Source of the DNA: Anolis sagrei
Lineage: Eukaryota; Chordata; Lepidosauria; Squamata; Anolidae
Direction of reading: 5' to 3'
DNA: 64,000 bases
NCBI RefSeq assembly: GCF_037176765.1
Contig: NC_090025.1
Coordinates: 173,212,040 to 173,276,039, forward strand
Part shown: positions 23,501 to 30,832 of the stretch, in pieces
Numbering within the stretch: position 1 is the first letter of the stretch
Layout of the letters: the number at the start of each line of letters is the position of its first letter
Translations under genes and position numbers: made by a program
Notes under the pieces: generated by a model
What the model saw: only the letters and a program-made list of their open reading frames with translations
Databases searched by the model: none
Told to the model about the DNA's origin: nothing

Positions 23501-25734
23501 AAACAAAGGAATATATCCTTAAAAGCTGTGGCTGAGGAAGGACCTCAGCCTGATGCCTCCATAGTTTCTGTCAAGGGAAATTCTATTTCCTTGAGACCAG
23601 AGCAATTGTAGAAAGCACAGTGGACATCACATGATTTCCTTTCCCCTAGTTTTCAGAGGCTTAACTGTACCGAACACATCCAACACCCCCCCCCCACACA
23701 CACACACACACAGAGCGCAAATATTTAACTGAACCAAGATTACCTCTGCACACCTGCCTGGGGAAGAAAATGTTATGTATTCCCCCCAATTCAGAAGCAA
23801 GTTTTATGACCAGGGTTATATTCCCACCCTCCCCTCGGCCACCTTGTTGTTTTAGCTCATTGCTTCTTTATCCATGTCACACAGACTATGTTGCACTGAA
23901 AGCAGCCACGTGGAAAGTACCACAAACAGGCAGCAGATCATGCTCCTGTAAGTGCGTCAATGTCAGGGTAACTTTTGTACTTAAGTGCTGGACAAATTCC
24001 AAAGAAAACACAAAAGCCTGGCTCTGCTTGTAGCACTTTTGCAGAATGGAGAAAGAAGCTCCACTTCCAGATGAAAAGGCCCCTTGAAGAGGCAAGATTT
24101 GGGCTTTATCAAAGTGCAGAAAATCCTATTAACCTCATGGACCACCTGAACATTAGGTAGAACTTCCTGACTATAAGAGCTGTTCAGCAATGGAACTCTC
24201 TGCCTCAGAGTGTGGTGGAAGCTCCTTCCATGGAGTTTTTTAAACAGAGGCTGGATGGCCATCTGTCAGGGATACTTTGTGCTTTTCCTGCATGGCAGGG
24301 GGTTGGACTGGATAGCCCATGTGGTCTCTTCCAACTCTATGATCATATGAACTCCCAAAATCCTACAACCAGCCATGGTCACATGCTGGGTGGGGCTTTC
24401 CGAAAATTATAGCACAAAAAAGAAACTTGACTAAACTTTGGAAAACAAGCAAGAGTTTGACAAGACCAACAAACGGAATACTCTCACCTCATAGGGTTCA
24501 AGATTGAGGGCAGAATCATTAAGGCAGGAAGGGGTCCACTGGCTGGAGATGCTGACTTTGACATTGCTGAAGGTCTTCCGAGAGGCATGGAGCAGAGAGT
24601 AGCTGGGGATTTAATGGGTTAGGAAGAGAAAAGAGGAAGATCATACTCAGAGTATGATCTCAATTCACAAAAACCTTTGCAGAGAGGTGCAATGCTCTTG
24701 ATTTCCCCAGCAGCATTTTTGCTTCAAACTGGAGAAGCATGTAAATGGGAAATGCACGGTCAACCAGATGTTATAATGCAACACTATCACCATTAAGTTT
24801 ACTGGTCTGAATGATAAGAGCTGCCGTCTGAACACATCTGAAGGGCTTAACATTAGGGTACAGTCTGACACCACTTTAACTACCATAGCATAATGCTATG
24901 GAATCATGGGAGCTGTAGTTTTACAAGGCCTTTAGCCTACTCTGTGACAGATTGCTAACGCCTCACCAAACTGCAAATCTCAGGATTCCATAGCACTGAA
25001 CCATGGCAATTAAAGCGTGTTTGGAATGCATTAATTCTACAGTGTAGATACACCATTGTCAGATCAGTGGCCAACCACATCCTGCATGCACTTTCTTGAA
25101 TGGGACTTGCTTGAATCTGGGAAGCTAATGCCTTCGTGAATTCCCAGCAGAAAAAATACCTGGTAAATGTAGTTGGAATCACCAAGACAATAACAAATGG
25201 CAGAATAGGAGATGAAGAACATTTGAACCTCCAAATCCTTTGGACTATTATTCTCACAAGTGGGGTGTGTGTGGTTTCTGGGTTGTATGGTCCTCTGAAG
25301 ATGCCAGTCACAGATGCAGGCGAAATGCCAGGAGAAAATGCTGTTAGAACATGGCCATACAGTCGGAAACAACACAATATCCCAGTGATTCTGGCCATGA
25401 GTCTTCAACACTCCAATGACTCTTTGCCATCTGCCATGATGTTTGGAGCTTTGTGACCTCTTGAAGTTTTGGACTTAAGTTCCCCAGTTCCATTGCAGAG
25501 AACTCTGACCGGAACCAGAACGTCTAACACTCATCAAAAGCAGGAGTCTCCATACACACACAATTTCTGTACAGCTCTCTGCATAATTTTTTTTCAACAA
25601 CCAAATGGCTCTCACACATATGCAACAGCAGCAACCTACCTAAAGAAGGTGAGCAGGAACACAGCAATATGATGATGTGTGAACTGTGACATACAGTTCT
25701 TATTTGTCGGCTGCCGCCTCAAAGCTCCAGGCAT
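5457..25734 (-). CDS. SLC37A3: SLC37A3, lysosomal sugar-phosphate/phosphate-exchanger-family transporter (complete CDS, 14 coding exons)
   Basis: Major-facilitator transporter with 12 expected membrane spans. In mammals SLC37A3 pairs with ATRAID in the lysosomal membrane and releases nitrogen-containing bisphosphonates; its natural substrate is unsettled. Coding exons (minus): 25640-25734, 24488-24602, 21902-21994, 21537-21620, 20232-20377, 18670-18766, 16432-16516, 14156-14376, 12535-12676, 10940-11041, 9306-9353, 8218-8369, 7350-7415, 5457-5549. All have AG/GT borders, phases agree throughout, and the sum is 1539 bp: 512 aa plus TGA (human 494). Landmarks are SQFTHHH near the start, LLHASRKTFSNVKVSIS, FLGTLDTIFLFSYAVG, NGLLQSTGWPCVVAVMGNWF, FGLWSACASVGNI and SEALATVTGIVDGTGSIGAA. 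The large mid loop (residues about 239-300) is acidic with five Asp in a row. The start is the first ATG in an exon whose downstream reading matches human. The last 17 residues differ from human. Intron-rich layout, so no retrocopy. Confidence 0.97.
5580..5720 (+). repeat. Dispersed 'gaggatgcc...gaaac' repeat, copy A (possible Penelope-type terminal piece)
   Basis: It carries 'tatataaaccc', then 'ctgaggatgcc', 'gatgcaggtgaaacatcagg' and 'tctagaacatggcc', the same order as copies at 10.06-10.39, 11.47-11.71 and 25.26-25.41 kb. It sits in the last SLC37A3 intron just upstream of the final exon. See the finding on its hammerhead-like core. Confidence 0.7.
6640..6840 (+). repeat. Unclassified interspersed repeat ('ggaatttctagatcctccag' family)
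   Basis: It shares phrases such as 'actggaagatttagagattc', 'tagagagaac' and 'gttgaccatagaactgcac' with stretches at 28.16-28.50 and 62.74-63.07 kb. The outer ends at those sites ('cagttgacc...', 'cagtcccctgcat...') look like a pogo/Tigger-type terminal repeat, but I cannot name the family. Confidence 0.5.
7350..7415 (-). CDS. SLC37A3: SLC37A3 coding exon (residues 461-482)
   Basis: 22 codons in phase 0, reading YLVSLIQENLGWMWDFYFFI. The acceptor is 'catcttag' and the donor 'gtaagg'. It covers the start of the last membrane span. Confidence 0.95.
7740..8062. repeat. Old DNA-transposon-like repeat ('ttgtaacttggggactccctgtact' end)
   Basis: The right end matches in style a second stretch at 27.71-28.07 kb, which has 'ggtagcccctgagttacaaac' and 'aatttggggaccgcctgc' at its ends and shares the 'tcacttcctgtt' block. 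Both have roughly inverted termini. No coding remnant is visible and the family name is unknown to me. Confidence 0.4.
8218..8369 (-). CDS. SLC37A3: SLC37A3 coding exon (residues 410-460)
   Basis: It starts in phase 2 after 'gatcctcag' and ends at CAG|gtgaga. It reads CFIGGPSNMISSAISADLGR, then the highly conserved SEALATVTGIVDGTGSIGAA segment. Confidence 0.97.
8462..8480 (+). promoter_or_regulatory. ZNF143/THAP11-type motif in an intron
   Basis: The site reads actacatttcccatgatgc, which fits ACTAYRNNNCCCR and the extended ZNF143 site. It may belong to an old foldback transposon rather than to a used element. Confidence 0.5.
9004..9138. repeat. hAT-like foldback element with 8-bp target duplication
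   Basis: Termini are cagtggttctcaacctg and its complement. It is flanked on both sides by cactagac (8996-9003 and 9139-9146), the 8-bp duplication expected for hAT transposition. About 135 bp, no coding potential, so non-autonomous. It lies in an SLC37A3 intron. Confidence 0.92.
9306..9353 (-). CDS. SLC37A3: SLC37A3 coding exon (residues 394-409)
   Basis: A 48-bp micro-exon, acceptor 'tctttacag', donor 'gtaacc'. It reads SPDSKPINAFLMALT between split codons for Arg and Gly and matches human SPNDKSINALLMTVT. Confidence 0.95.
10055..10390 (+). repeat. Dispersed 'gaggatgcc...' repeat, copy C, split by a CR1 insertion
   Basis: The left half (10055-10148) runs from 'atatataaacc' through 'gaggatgcctgtcatagatg' to 'gagagaatg'. 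The right half resumes at 10317 with 'atgcttctggaacatggcc' and runs to 'gattccggccatgaaagcc'. The CR1 3' end between them is bounded by a short duplicated 'aatg'. Confidence 0.8.
10149..10316 (+). repeat. CR1 LINE 3' end
   Basis: Contains 'gaggctggatggccatctg', 'ggttggactggatggcccat' and the octamer-like tail 'gattctatgattctatgatt', diagnostic of CR1. Only the last ~170 bp are present, as is typical of 5'-truncated insertions. Confidence 0.93.
10718..10890 (+). repeat. L2/CR1-type LINE 3' end with AATAAT tail
   Basis: 'gtaagccgccttgagaaagg' followed by 'gtagaaataataataaac' is the usual 3' end of an amniote L2-like LINE; an AT-rich 3'UTR precedes it. Confidence 0.6.
10940..11041 (-). CDS. SLC37A3: SLC37A3 coding exon (residues 360-393)
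   Basis: Acceptor 'ctctccag', donor C|gtgagt. It reads GTIQGLISDMLQKRAPVLAC, then a hydrophobic span and GYS, matching human GTLQGFISDVLQKRAPVLAL. Confidence 0.97.
11200..11870 (+). repeat. L2-like LINE fragment interrupted by an inverted-repeat insertion
   Basis: The left part (to about 11469) has 'cgttctcccatacattcccc' and 'ttcagcaggcccacccagtc'. The right part (from about 11713) continues with an AT-rich stretch to 'ctctgccttgagccataag'. Between them is the inverted duplication at 11471-11712, bounded by duplicated 'ctatgaatt'-type sequence. Confidence 0.6.
11471..11712. repeat. Inverted duplication of the 'gaggatgcc...gaaac' repeat (copy B)
   Basis: Two nearly identical arms of about 95-100 bp in opposite orientation are separated by about 30 bp. 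Each arm carries gaggatgcttgccatagatg, caggcgaaacgtcaggagag and tctagaacatggcc. The shared variant 'gcttgcc', absent from other copies, suggests that both arms came from one source. Confidence 0.9.
12229..12361. repeat. hAT-like foldback element with target duplication
   Basis: Ends are cagtagttctcaactt and its diverged complement. It is flanked by gtctatgc and gtctatgg (8 bp, one mismatch). Same family as the 9.0-kb copy. Confidence 0.88.
12535..12676 (-). CDS. SLC37A3: SLC37A3 coding exon (residues 313-359)
   Basis: Acceptor 'ctgtttcag', donor G|gtacga. It reads YSLAYACLKLVNYSFFFWLP, then a short loop and SIWYDVGGIIG, almost identical to human. Confidence 0.98.
13062..13414. repeat. Longer hAT-like element (353 bp) with target duplication
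   Basis: Ends are cagtggttctcaacctg and ggttgggaaccactg. Flanks are ctttaaac and ctttagac, an 8-bp duplication with one mismatch. The interior ('ggtctgcaagaactaaaata', 'caagagcgactggtctcgc') differs from the 135-bp foldback copies, so it is a separate non-autonomous family sharing hAT ends. No open reading frame of note. Confidence 0.88.
13475..13610. repeat. Foldback element ('acactgccatgtaaaatccagatt' family)
   Basis: Inverted arms with 'ccagattatctgct' and 'agataatctg'-type complements. Same family as 36204-36313 (clean) and 33260-33341 (short). Confidence 0.7.
14156..14376 (-). CDS. SLC37A3: SLC37A3 coding exon (residues 239-312)
   Basis: Encodes the central cytosolic loop: an acidic, Asn/Asp/Glu-rich stretch with five consecutive Asp from a GAT-type repeat, then PNYSIQ and a Ser run, ending in QACCLPGVML. 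The human loop has the same PNYSIQ and QACCLPGV anchors but is shorter. Acceptor 'ttctcctag', donor 'gtgagt'. Confidence 0.97.
15094..15345 (-). repeat. BovB (RTE) LINE fragment, reverse-transcriptase part
   Basis: The minus strand encodes a diverged piece with 'VYGIQQDCILSLNLFNLYAE' and 'GLDKCKTEVKI', which resembles the BovB reverse-transcriptase segment GVRQGCILSPCLFNLYAEY. Short, without the rest of the LINE, in an SLC37A3 intron. Confidence 0.8.
16432..16516 (-). CDS. SLC37A3: SLC37A3 coding exon (residues 211-238)
   Basis: Acceptor 'ctctctttcag', donor G|gtgagt. It reads YAFLVTASVQFAGGIIVFFG, then LVISPKEV; human is YAFLVTASVQFAGGIVIFFG. Confidence 0.98.
16909..17237 (-). repeat. tRNA-derived SINE (family A), full length with target duplication
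   Basis: On the minus strand it begins 'ggtggcacagtgggttaaac' (A box), has 'ggttcaaatc' (B box), 'gacctagcagtttgaaaac', 'catgcagtcatgccagccac' and ends near 'acttaatgtcagggg'. It is flanked by gtgtctctataggt and gtatctctataggt. Confidence 0.92.
18670..18766 (-). CDS. SLC37A3: SLC37A3 coding exon (residues 178-210)
   Basis: Acceptor 'caatttag', donor 'gtgagt'. After a split Gly it reads RGFVFGLWSACASVGNIIGA and FLASSVLQYGYE, matching human RGVVFGLWSACASVGNILGA. Confidence 0.98.
18973..19510 (+). mobile_element. Internally deleted mariner/IS630-type DNA transposon
   Basis: A 538-bp element between TA dinucleotides (18971-72, 19511-12). Both ends read cagggtgaggcagcataact inward and stay inverted-identical for about 27 bp before a two-base length difference. 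Near the left end an ATG at 19107 begins MHWNSEEHAFAVEAYFS, a typical N-terminal helix-turn-helix start. A second frame then gives WPAHSPDLAPCDFFLW, the conserved region around the last catalytic Asp of mariner-type transposases, and a C-terminal tail. The middle of the gene is missing, so the copy is non-autonomous. It lies in SLC37A3 intron sequence between the exons at 18.7 and 20.2 kb. Confidence 0.93.
19530..19655. repeat. Foldback element ('aggcatgggcaaattt' family)
   Basis: Ends are 'caggcatgggcaaattt' and 'gtctgcccatgtctg', with inner arms 'ccagatgtttggact' and 'agttcaaaacatctgg'. The same family occurs at 34836-34960 and, as a far cleaner palindrome, at 30833-30981. Confidence 0.75.
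19989..20052 (-). repeat. LINE 3' tail (L2-like) with ATT run
   Basis: The minus strand reads 'aagtccctttggggagagg', then 'gcgagatataaataaagatt' and a trinucleotide tail, as at 62.2 kb. Similar short tails on this strand lie near 18.14-18.20, 29.06-29.13 and 36.04-36.08 kb. Confidence 0.6.
20232..20377 (-). CDS. SLC37A3: SLC37A3 coding exon (residues 130-177)
   Basis: Acceptor 'ctttccag', donor GG|gtatgt. It reads VFVFGTVTEWLHFYNKWFYC, then SLWIVNGLLQSTGWPCVVAV and MGNWFGKAG, one of the most conserved parts of the family. Confidence 0.98.
21028..21283 (+). repeat. tRNA-derived SINE (family B), nearly full length
   Basis: Head 'ccagtggcgcaatgggttaa' with A box, B box 'ggttcgaattc', then 'gagctcccgtctgtcagctc', 'catctgggcatcccctgggc' and the 'ctcctgacaaacac' tail. 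Confidence 0.88.
21537..21620 (-). CDS. SLC37A3: SLC37A3 coding exon (residues 102-129)
   Basis: 28 codons in phase 0. Acceptor 'cttcttgtag', donor 'gtaagc'. It reads GLFVSGIVGDRLNMRWVLSF, then GMCSSALV, and holds the MFS loop motif GDRL. Confidence 0.98.
21902..21994 (-). CDS. SLC37A3: SLC37A3 coding exon (residues 71-101)
   Basis: 31 codons in phase 0. Acceptor 'ctttacag'; donor gtgcgt, a weaker site. It reads LWNSSHLFPDEKEATLFLGT, then LDTIFLFSYAV. Confidence 0.97.
22302..22474. repeat. hAT-like foldback element with internally repeated left end
   Basis: The terminal 'cagtggttctcaagatgttttg' occurs twice in a row and 'cccagatgttttggccttcaagtc' partly repeats, before a normal right half ending 'caggttgaaaaacaatg'. 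It sits in an SLC37A3 intron. The rearranged left arm sets it apart from the other copies. Confidence 0.75.
22486..22668 (+). repeat. 5S-rRNA-derived SINE
   Basis: Contains 'cctggttagtacttggatg', a direct match to the 3' half of vertebrate 5S rRNA, preceded by 'caggatcagc'. It then continues with the SINE body 'ggactgaactggcaaaacca' and 'atgaaattcatagggttgtc' to 'cttgaaggcatagac'. Confidence 0.85.
22984..23118. repeat. hAT-like foldback element
   Basis: Ends cagtggttctcaacctg and caggttgagaaccactg are perfect inverted copies. Flanks are only loosely similar (cttag, ctta). About 135 bp, same family as 9.0 and 63.1 kb. Confidence 0.88.
23265..23378. repeat. Foldback element ('ccagatgatgtttgattgca' family)
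   Basis: Inner phrases 'ttgctatactggctggacatc' and 'gggagttgcagtccaaaaac' are typical of a widespread amniote foldback repeat. A related diverged copy lies near 40090-40200. Confidence 0.55.
24128..24345 (+). repeat. CR1 LINE 3' end
   Basis: 'cattaggtagaacttcctga', 'gaggctggatggccatctgt' and 'ggttggactggatagcccat' mark the CR1 3' part. The usual gattct tail is reduced to 'ctatgatcatatg'. Confidence 0.88.
24488..24602 (-). CDS. SLC37A3: SLC37A3 coding exon (residues 32-70)
   Basis: Acceptor 'aaatccccag', donor 'gtgaga'. It completes the split Ser codon and reads YSLLHASRKTFSNVKVSISS, then QWTPS; human has YSLLHASRKTFSNVKVSISE. Confidence 0.98.
24862..25053. repeat. Foldback element ('gacaccactttaac' family)
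   Basis: Inverted arms 'gacaccactttaactacc' and 'ggcaattaaagcgtg', with 'ggaatcatgggagctgtag' facing 'caaatctcaggattcc'; it ends 'ctacagtgtagataca'. Related copies: 26129-26290, 34300-34446 and 36710-36866. Confidence 0.75.
25262..25412 (+). repeat. Dispersed 'gaagatgcc...gaaat' repeat, copy D
   Basis: Order 'ctgaagatgccagtcacaga', 'tgcaggcgaaatgccaggag', 'gttagaacatggcc', 'cccagtgattctggccatga', matching copies A to C with scattered changes. Confidence 0.75.
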
Positions 25735-25819
25735 TGTACCTTCTGTTCCCCCCTTCTGTCCCACCCCCAACCCCTTTGCCCTTTAAGGCAGAAAGGTAGG
25801 TTAGGTCATTCTCTTCTCT
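25640..25819 (-). CDS. SLC37A3: SLC37A3 first coding exon (5'UTR plus residues 1-31)
   Basis: The acceptor is a long pyrimidine tract ending 'ccccccacag' at 25820-21, so the exon starts at 25819. ATG is at 25734-25732. Translation starts MPGALRRQPTNKNCMSQF and goes on to HHHIAVFLLTFF, ending in the first two bases of Ser. The human start MAWPNVFQRGSLLSQFSHHH aligns from SQF onward; the first 14 residues are divergent. The leader part contains a short ATG-ACC-TAA upstream frame. Confidence 0.93.
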
Positions 25820-26128
25820 CTGTGGGGGGAAAAAAAGAGAAATAAAGTTTAGGAAAGCAGGCACCACGTGTATCCAAATTGTACAACTGCAGCAATCTGA
25901 TGTTTTACCTCCTTGACTTCATCCAATAGTTTTGTAGGTTGTTGAGGTATTCATAAATTACTACTGTGTTCCCACTAGAGCTTTTGACAGAGGGGATTTG
26001 TATGATGAAATACACAGAAATCTCTACTGCATTCTCTTGAAACACAGCATTAGAGTTTTCAGCAGAAATGTTATGTAGTTTGGTGAAATACATAGACACC
26101 TCTGCTGTGTTTTCCTGAAATACAGAAC

Positions 26129-26290
26129 TAGAACCTTTTGGCTGAGGACTCCAGGGAGCTGTAGTTTGACGAGGCATCAGCACTACTTTGCAGACAATGC
26201 AAAACGACAGCTCCCAGGATTCCACACTATTGAGCCATTGAGTTAAAGTGGTGTCAAACTGCATTAATTCTATAGTATAGATGCACCCCA
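26129..26290. repeat. Foldback element ('gacaccactttaac' family)
   Basis: 'ggactccagggagctgtagt' faces 'acagctcccaggattccaca', and the right end is 'tgcattaattctatagtata' plus 'gatgcacc'. SLC37A3 intron 1. Confidence 0.7.
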
Positions 26291-26394
26291 AGTCCAAACT
26301 ACAAACCACAGACCAGCCATGGCAGCTAAAATGGTATCAGAGTGCTATGACTGTACAGTATAAATACATTGAAGATTTTAAGACTGTGGGTGTG

Positions 26395-26610
26395 ATTATG
26401 CACACATTCAGGTTCCCTATTAACTTATAACAAGCCCATAAATTTCATAAAGTTTTCTTATGCAAAGAACATTCCATAGTGGTTTGCCACTACCTTCCTC
26501 GAAAATATAGCCTACAGCACCTGACATTCCTTGTACTAATCAGGGCTGGCCTTGCTCAGCTTCCAAGATCAGATGAGATCTGATGCCTCCAGGGTATTTA
26601 GGCTATTTAA
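26395..26610 (-). repeat. 5S-rRNA-derived SINE
   Basis: The plus strand carries, in order, 'agcctacagcacc', 'ttgtactaatcagggctggc' and 'ttgctcagcttccaagatca': the reverse complement of 5S rRNA from its 3' end through the control region. The SINE body on the other side has 'aatttcataaagttttctta'. This copy keeps the 5S 3' terminus. Confidence 0.85.
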
Positions 26611-27137
26611 GCACACTTACTACCTATGCTTGTGGGTTGACTATTCCATTCCTATGAGGAAGTGGAGTTGTAATCCATAAAAACCCATGGCTTACCCATA
26701 TTTATTAATCTTCTTTTATCTCATTACTGTTCAAGTCTTTTCTGGATATTTATCATGGACCAGTAGCTAGAGGCCTACAATTGGCATTAGTTTACTCCCA
26801 TATTCAGTATCCCTACCTTAGAGCACTTACAAAATCTAGATAAGGACTGTGGCTGCATTTTTTTTCTTTCTCCTTTTCATCAGCAAAGACAAGTTCAGTG
26901 GTTAAGAACCTAAGTTGTGTGCCTTCGTTTCTGATATAGGAAAACCCTACGGTGAATCTATTCAATGTTTTCTTGGCAAAAGTTGTTCTTAGTGGGTTTG
27001 CATTTGGACCCCTCTAAGGTTGAGAGAATGTGAACTGTCTAAAATCACCCAATTGATTCCCATGGCTAAGTGTATTCAAACCTGATCTCCAGGGTCCTAT
27101 TCAAACAGGCAAACTACTATTCCACCCAAATGTTAGC

Positions 27138-27283
27138 TAAGGGCCCTTCCAGACAGGCCCTATATCCCAGGTATTCTTTTTATTCCAGATTATCTAGCAG
27201 TGCAGACTCACATAATCCAGTTAAAAGCAGAAAACCTGGGATCAGATCCTGGAATATAGGACCTGTCTGAAAGGACCCTAAGT
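27138..27283. repeat. Foldback element ('gggcccttccagacaggccc' family)
   Basis: Inverted ends 'taagggcccttccagacagg' and 'cctgtctgaaaggaccctaa', with inner 'tatatcccagg' and 'cctggaatata'. TA-flanked. SLC37A3 intron 1. Confidence 0.8.
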
Positions 27284-27709
27284 CACAGTCTCATTGATTG
27301 GCCTTAAGCAGATAACACCAAAATGATTGTATTTTATCTCACTTTTGAAAAGACTACTGAAGTGCTTTGAACACTTGCAATTCTATTTCTTAATATTCTC
27401 ACAGAGAATACTAGGTGAGCGCCTAGTCAGGATGAATACAGCCCATCTTGTTTCCCTTCCTTTTTCTGGGTTTAAGGCTTGAAAGAATGAGAACAGCACT
27501 GGATAACACCCAGAGAGCAATGGAGTGAAGGCAGGGGATGAAAATAAAGGTCAAACAATTGGCATAGATAGCCACTAAATGTAACTTGAGTTTTTTCTCC
27601 CGATTTTGAGAGATAAAGGAAACAAGAATATCCTGCTTGTCACAAGACCTTTAGCCATCCATTCAACCATGCAAATCAAAGCACACGGCACACGGTTTCC
27701 AAACTAGGT

Positions 27710-28070
27710 ACGGGTAGCCCCTGAGTTACAAACATCCAACTTAAGAAGTTAAGAACTGGGGTGAGGCAACAGGAAGTGAGAGAAATCTATCCCTCAGAAG
27801 AGAAATTTACTATTGGAAGAGTTTTCGTGGGGAAAATGTGTCTCCACTGAAGACTTGTTTCCACAACAAGCCACATTTTTCAAAATCCAATTATCACAGG
27901 GACAGGAAGTGAAGTGAAATCTTCTGAACAAGGGCACAGAACCACAGGGTGTTGACCTTACCTATGCTATGCAAGGCTAAATAAATGGCCGGAAGTACTA
28001 CTTAGAAACCAATTCTACTTAAGAACAAACCTACAAAACCTATCTTGTTCATAATTTGGGGACCGCCTGC
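27710..28070. repeat. Old DNA-transposon-like repeat
   Basis: Roughly inverted ends 'ggtagcccctgagttacaaa' and 'ataatttggggaccgcctgc', with an interior rich in 'aggaagtgag' and 'cttaagaac' motifs. Shares blocks with 7740-8062. Family unnamed. Confidence 0.5.
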
Positions 28071-28159
28071 AATTTATTTTGGCACATAAGCAGGTGTACC
28101 TCTCACCCAATAAAATACAAAGCAAATAATTTAAGAATTTGCTACCACCAAAATGAAGG

Positions 28160-28510
28160 ATGTTGTCTTATACAGTTGACCTTCCACGTTTGCAGATTTA
28201 ATGAAAATGTTCTCTCCAGTAATCTGTAGGTCCTCCAGTGCAAGCTCATAGTCAATTTCCACCAAAACAAAACAAATCCTTGAGAGAAAACCTTTTTAGA
28301 AATCTCTACAACATCCAATAGGATTCTGTGGTCAACATCTATTGCAAGTGGACCACAAGGCTGCACTGGAGGACCTAGAGATTGCTAGAAAGAATATTTC
28401 TCTAGGCATCTGCAAAGTCTTTCAGGGTATTTCCATGGTCAGTTTCTGCTGGAAGCTGAGAATACAGTCACACTGGAGATGATAAAGTTTTCTAGAGGGA
28501 TATTCTCTGA
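28160..28510. repeat. Unclassified interspersed repeat, second copy
   Basis: Begins near 'cagttgaccttccacgtttg' and repeats 'gcactggaggacctagagat' and 'tctagagggatattctct'. Related to 6640-6840 and 62740-63070. Confidence 0.5.
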
Positions 28511-28559
28511 GGTTAAAAAAAATAACATCCATTAATTTTGGTTTTTATTTGTGGTCTCT

Positions 28560-28690
28560 GTTCATATTTTTTCCTAATCCTACCTGAAGATCCCAAGTGC
28601 TTCCTCATTCAAGCAGAAACTAGGCCTGGTCCAGCTTAGCTTCCAAATCAGATGAAATCAGTGGTGTTCGAAGTGATAAGGTAACCTTAC
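28560..28690 (-). repeat. 5S-rRNA-derived SINE, head part
   Basis: 'aggcctggtccagcttagct' followed by 'tccaaatcagatgaaatc' is a diverged reverse complement of the 5S control region. The body is not clear. Confidence 0.65.
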
Positions 28691-29059
28691 ATGACACTCA
28701 AGGTCTGCTGCTTGAGGTGGATGACTCACTCTGCATAGTGATAAGGCTCCCTCTGAAGAGTATTCAGGAACACAAGGCTTTTCAAAGGAATACAGATTAC
28801 TGCTTCCTTATCAGACTGCCATTGGGAATGTTGAAGGAATTAGCTTTTCACAAGTTAAGACCAATGTCAACATTTCACAGGACAGGCTTTAATACCAAGT
28901 CCTCCGGACATCCGTCTTGTCCTATCCTGCCTAGGGCACTGCTATCTCTATAATCAAGTCATTTAAGAATGGCCAAAAGAAAGAAAAGTTTTGTTTTAAA
29001 CCTGAAAAACAGTTGCAGAACACCTGAATTTGACTCTGGAATGAGCCAGTTCTAAGCAG

Positions 29060-29990
29060 TCGATGTATTATTTATTTATTATTTATTTGCTTTATTTCTA
29101 TACCGCATTTTTCAGCCCTTAACAGGCGATGTACCAATGAACAGTCTCAGCATGGCAGACCATCATGAACTACTCATTAAAACATACACAGATTGTATTC
29201 TCTCAACCACAAATCTTTGCAGGAAACAAAGGTCTTGCCAGGAACAGTGGAGAAAGCAGTGTTCGTTATATATCTGGTAAACTGCTCTACACACTTCTCA
29301 GTAGAATACATGCTTCAGGCATACAATAAGGCTAGAAAATGTGAGGCCCCACAAATGCAGAAGAATTCTACTTCGTCACTGTCCATGCTGAAGGGGGTGA
29401 CAGAAACTGGTGTCCAACAACATCCAAGAGCCACATTTTCCCAATCCCTGCGGCTCGGTGCGGCTCACAAGAGGCCAAGCCCAACAACATCATAAAAACA
29501 ACAACAGCAAACAATAAATAACTCAAAAAAGCAAAACAATACAATAATGACACAACACATTTTAAAACATAAGGCAGGGCCAAATGTGAAAGTTTTAAAA
29601 GTTAAAAGCTGGGAAGTTTAAATGGGATAGGAGGAATGTTTTGGGAAAGGTGGACGTGCAGACAGTTCTAAATCTCTCATAAAGTGCATTGAGGACATAT
29701 TGCTTATTCTGGGAAGGCACACTGGAACATCCACGTTTTCAAGCTCCTTCTAAAGACTGCCAGTGTTGGGGCCTGCCTGATGTGCCTGGGGAGGGAGTTC
29801 CAGAGTCGCGGGGCCACCACCGAGAAGGCCCTGTCCCTCGTCCCCACCAATCGTGCCTGTGAAACAGGTGGTATCGTGAGCAGGGCCTCACCAGATGAAC
29901 GAAGAGATCGTGTGGGTTCGTATACAGAAATGCCCCTTAGGATTCTGCTATTATTTTTTCATGTTTTTTTCAAATTATAATCCGGCCCTC
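29060..29990 (-). repeat. LINE-derived stretch (L2/CR1-like) with GC-richer core
   Basis: 29062-29130 is an ATTTATTT-rich LINE tail with 'tataccgcatttttcagccc'. 29740-29900 contains 'gggagggagttccagagtcg' and 'gagaaggccctgtccctcgt', a phrase also seen in part at 61.98-62.03 kb ('gggacagggccttctcggtg', other strand). No intact frame. The extent between the two parts is inferred. Confidence 0.45.
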
Positions 29991-30052
29991 CAACAGTTTG
30001 AGGGACTGTGATCTGGCCCTCTGTTTAAAAAGTTTGAGGATCCCTGCCCTAG
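29935..30052. repeat. hAT-like element end ('tttgaggatccctg')
   Basis: 'ccggccctccaacagtttga' and 'ctctgtttaaaaagtttgag' run into 'gatccctg', the terminus of a tetrapod hAT family (OC1/SPIN-like by memory). Only this end is seen. Confidence 0.55.
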
Positions 30053-30211
30053 ACATTTAAATTATAGAAACACAAAACCATCAGATGGGGAGTGGAGAGA
30101 ATTCACCCACAAAAGCAAAGAGAGAGGCAGCATGTATAAATATGTGAGAGGAAGCCACAGGGAGGAGGGAGCAAGCTTGTTTTCTGCTTCCTTGGAGACT
30201 AGGGACACGGA

Positions 30212-30463
30212 ACAATGGCTTCAAACTACAAGAAAGGAGAATCCATCTGAACACGAGGAAGAACTTCCTGACTGTGAGAGCCGTTCAGCAGTAGAACTCT
30301 CTGCCCCGGAGTGTGGTGGAGCCTCCTTCTTTGGAAGCTTTTAAACAGAGGCTGGATGGCCATCTGTCAGGGGTGATTTGAATGCAATATTCCTGCTTCT
30401 TGGCAGGGGGTTGGACTGGATGGCCCATGAGGTCTCGTCCAACTCTTTGATTCTATGATTCTA
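30212..30463 (+). repeat. CR1 LINE 3' end
   Basis: 'aggaagaacttcctgactgt', 'gagtgtggtggagcctcctt', 'gaggctggatggccatctgt' and a gattctatgattct tail. About 250 bp, 5' truncated, in SLC37A3 intron 1. Confidence 0.95.
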
Positions 30464-30832
30464 AGGAAGCCAGCCTGTGATTATGTTCTCTCGCTTTAAA
30501 ATTACAAGTGGCAGGACCCAATTTATGTCAATGAGAAGAAGGAAGGAACACAAGCTCCTGATCTTATCTTGGAACAGAAGCCTGGTTGATGAGATTTACA
30601 GGCTGCCCATAAATCAGCCCAACCACTTACCAGGAGGACAATGCCAGGAGCGTGAAGCCTGTTGCTTTTGACAGGGTTGTGATACTCCAGAAACAAAAAT
30701 ATTTCCTTACAAGAAGCAAGTGCCACTGGTTCATACCAGTCAGGCACAAGGAAACAGCTGGGAGGAGACATTCCACGTAGATATATAAAATCCAACATTA
30801 TCTGATTTATGGAGGTACATTTTAGTGCATGC

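Noticed and set aside
24955-25456. Frames of 100-147 codons on both strands
   Set aside because: They run through a foldback element and the dispersed 'gaagatgcc' repeat; similar peptides recur at other copies, so they are repeat translations.
26510-26605. 5S rRNA gene
   Set aside because: Only parts of 5S are present, diverged, and continuous with a SINE body, so it is a SINE head and not a gene.
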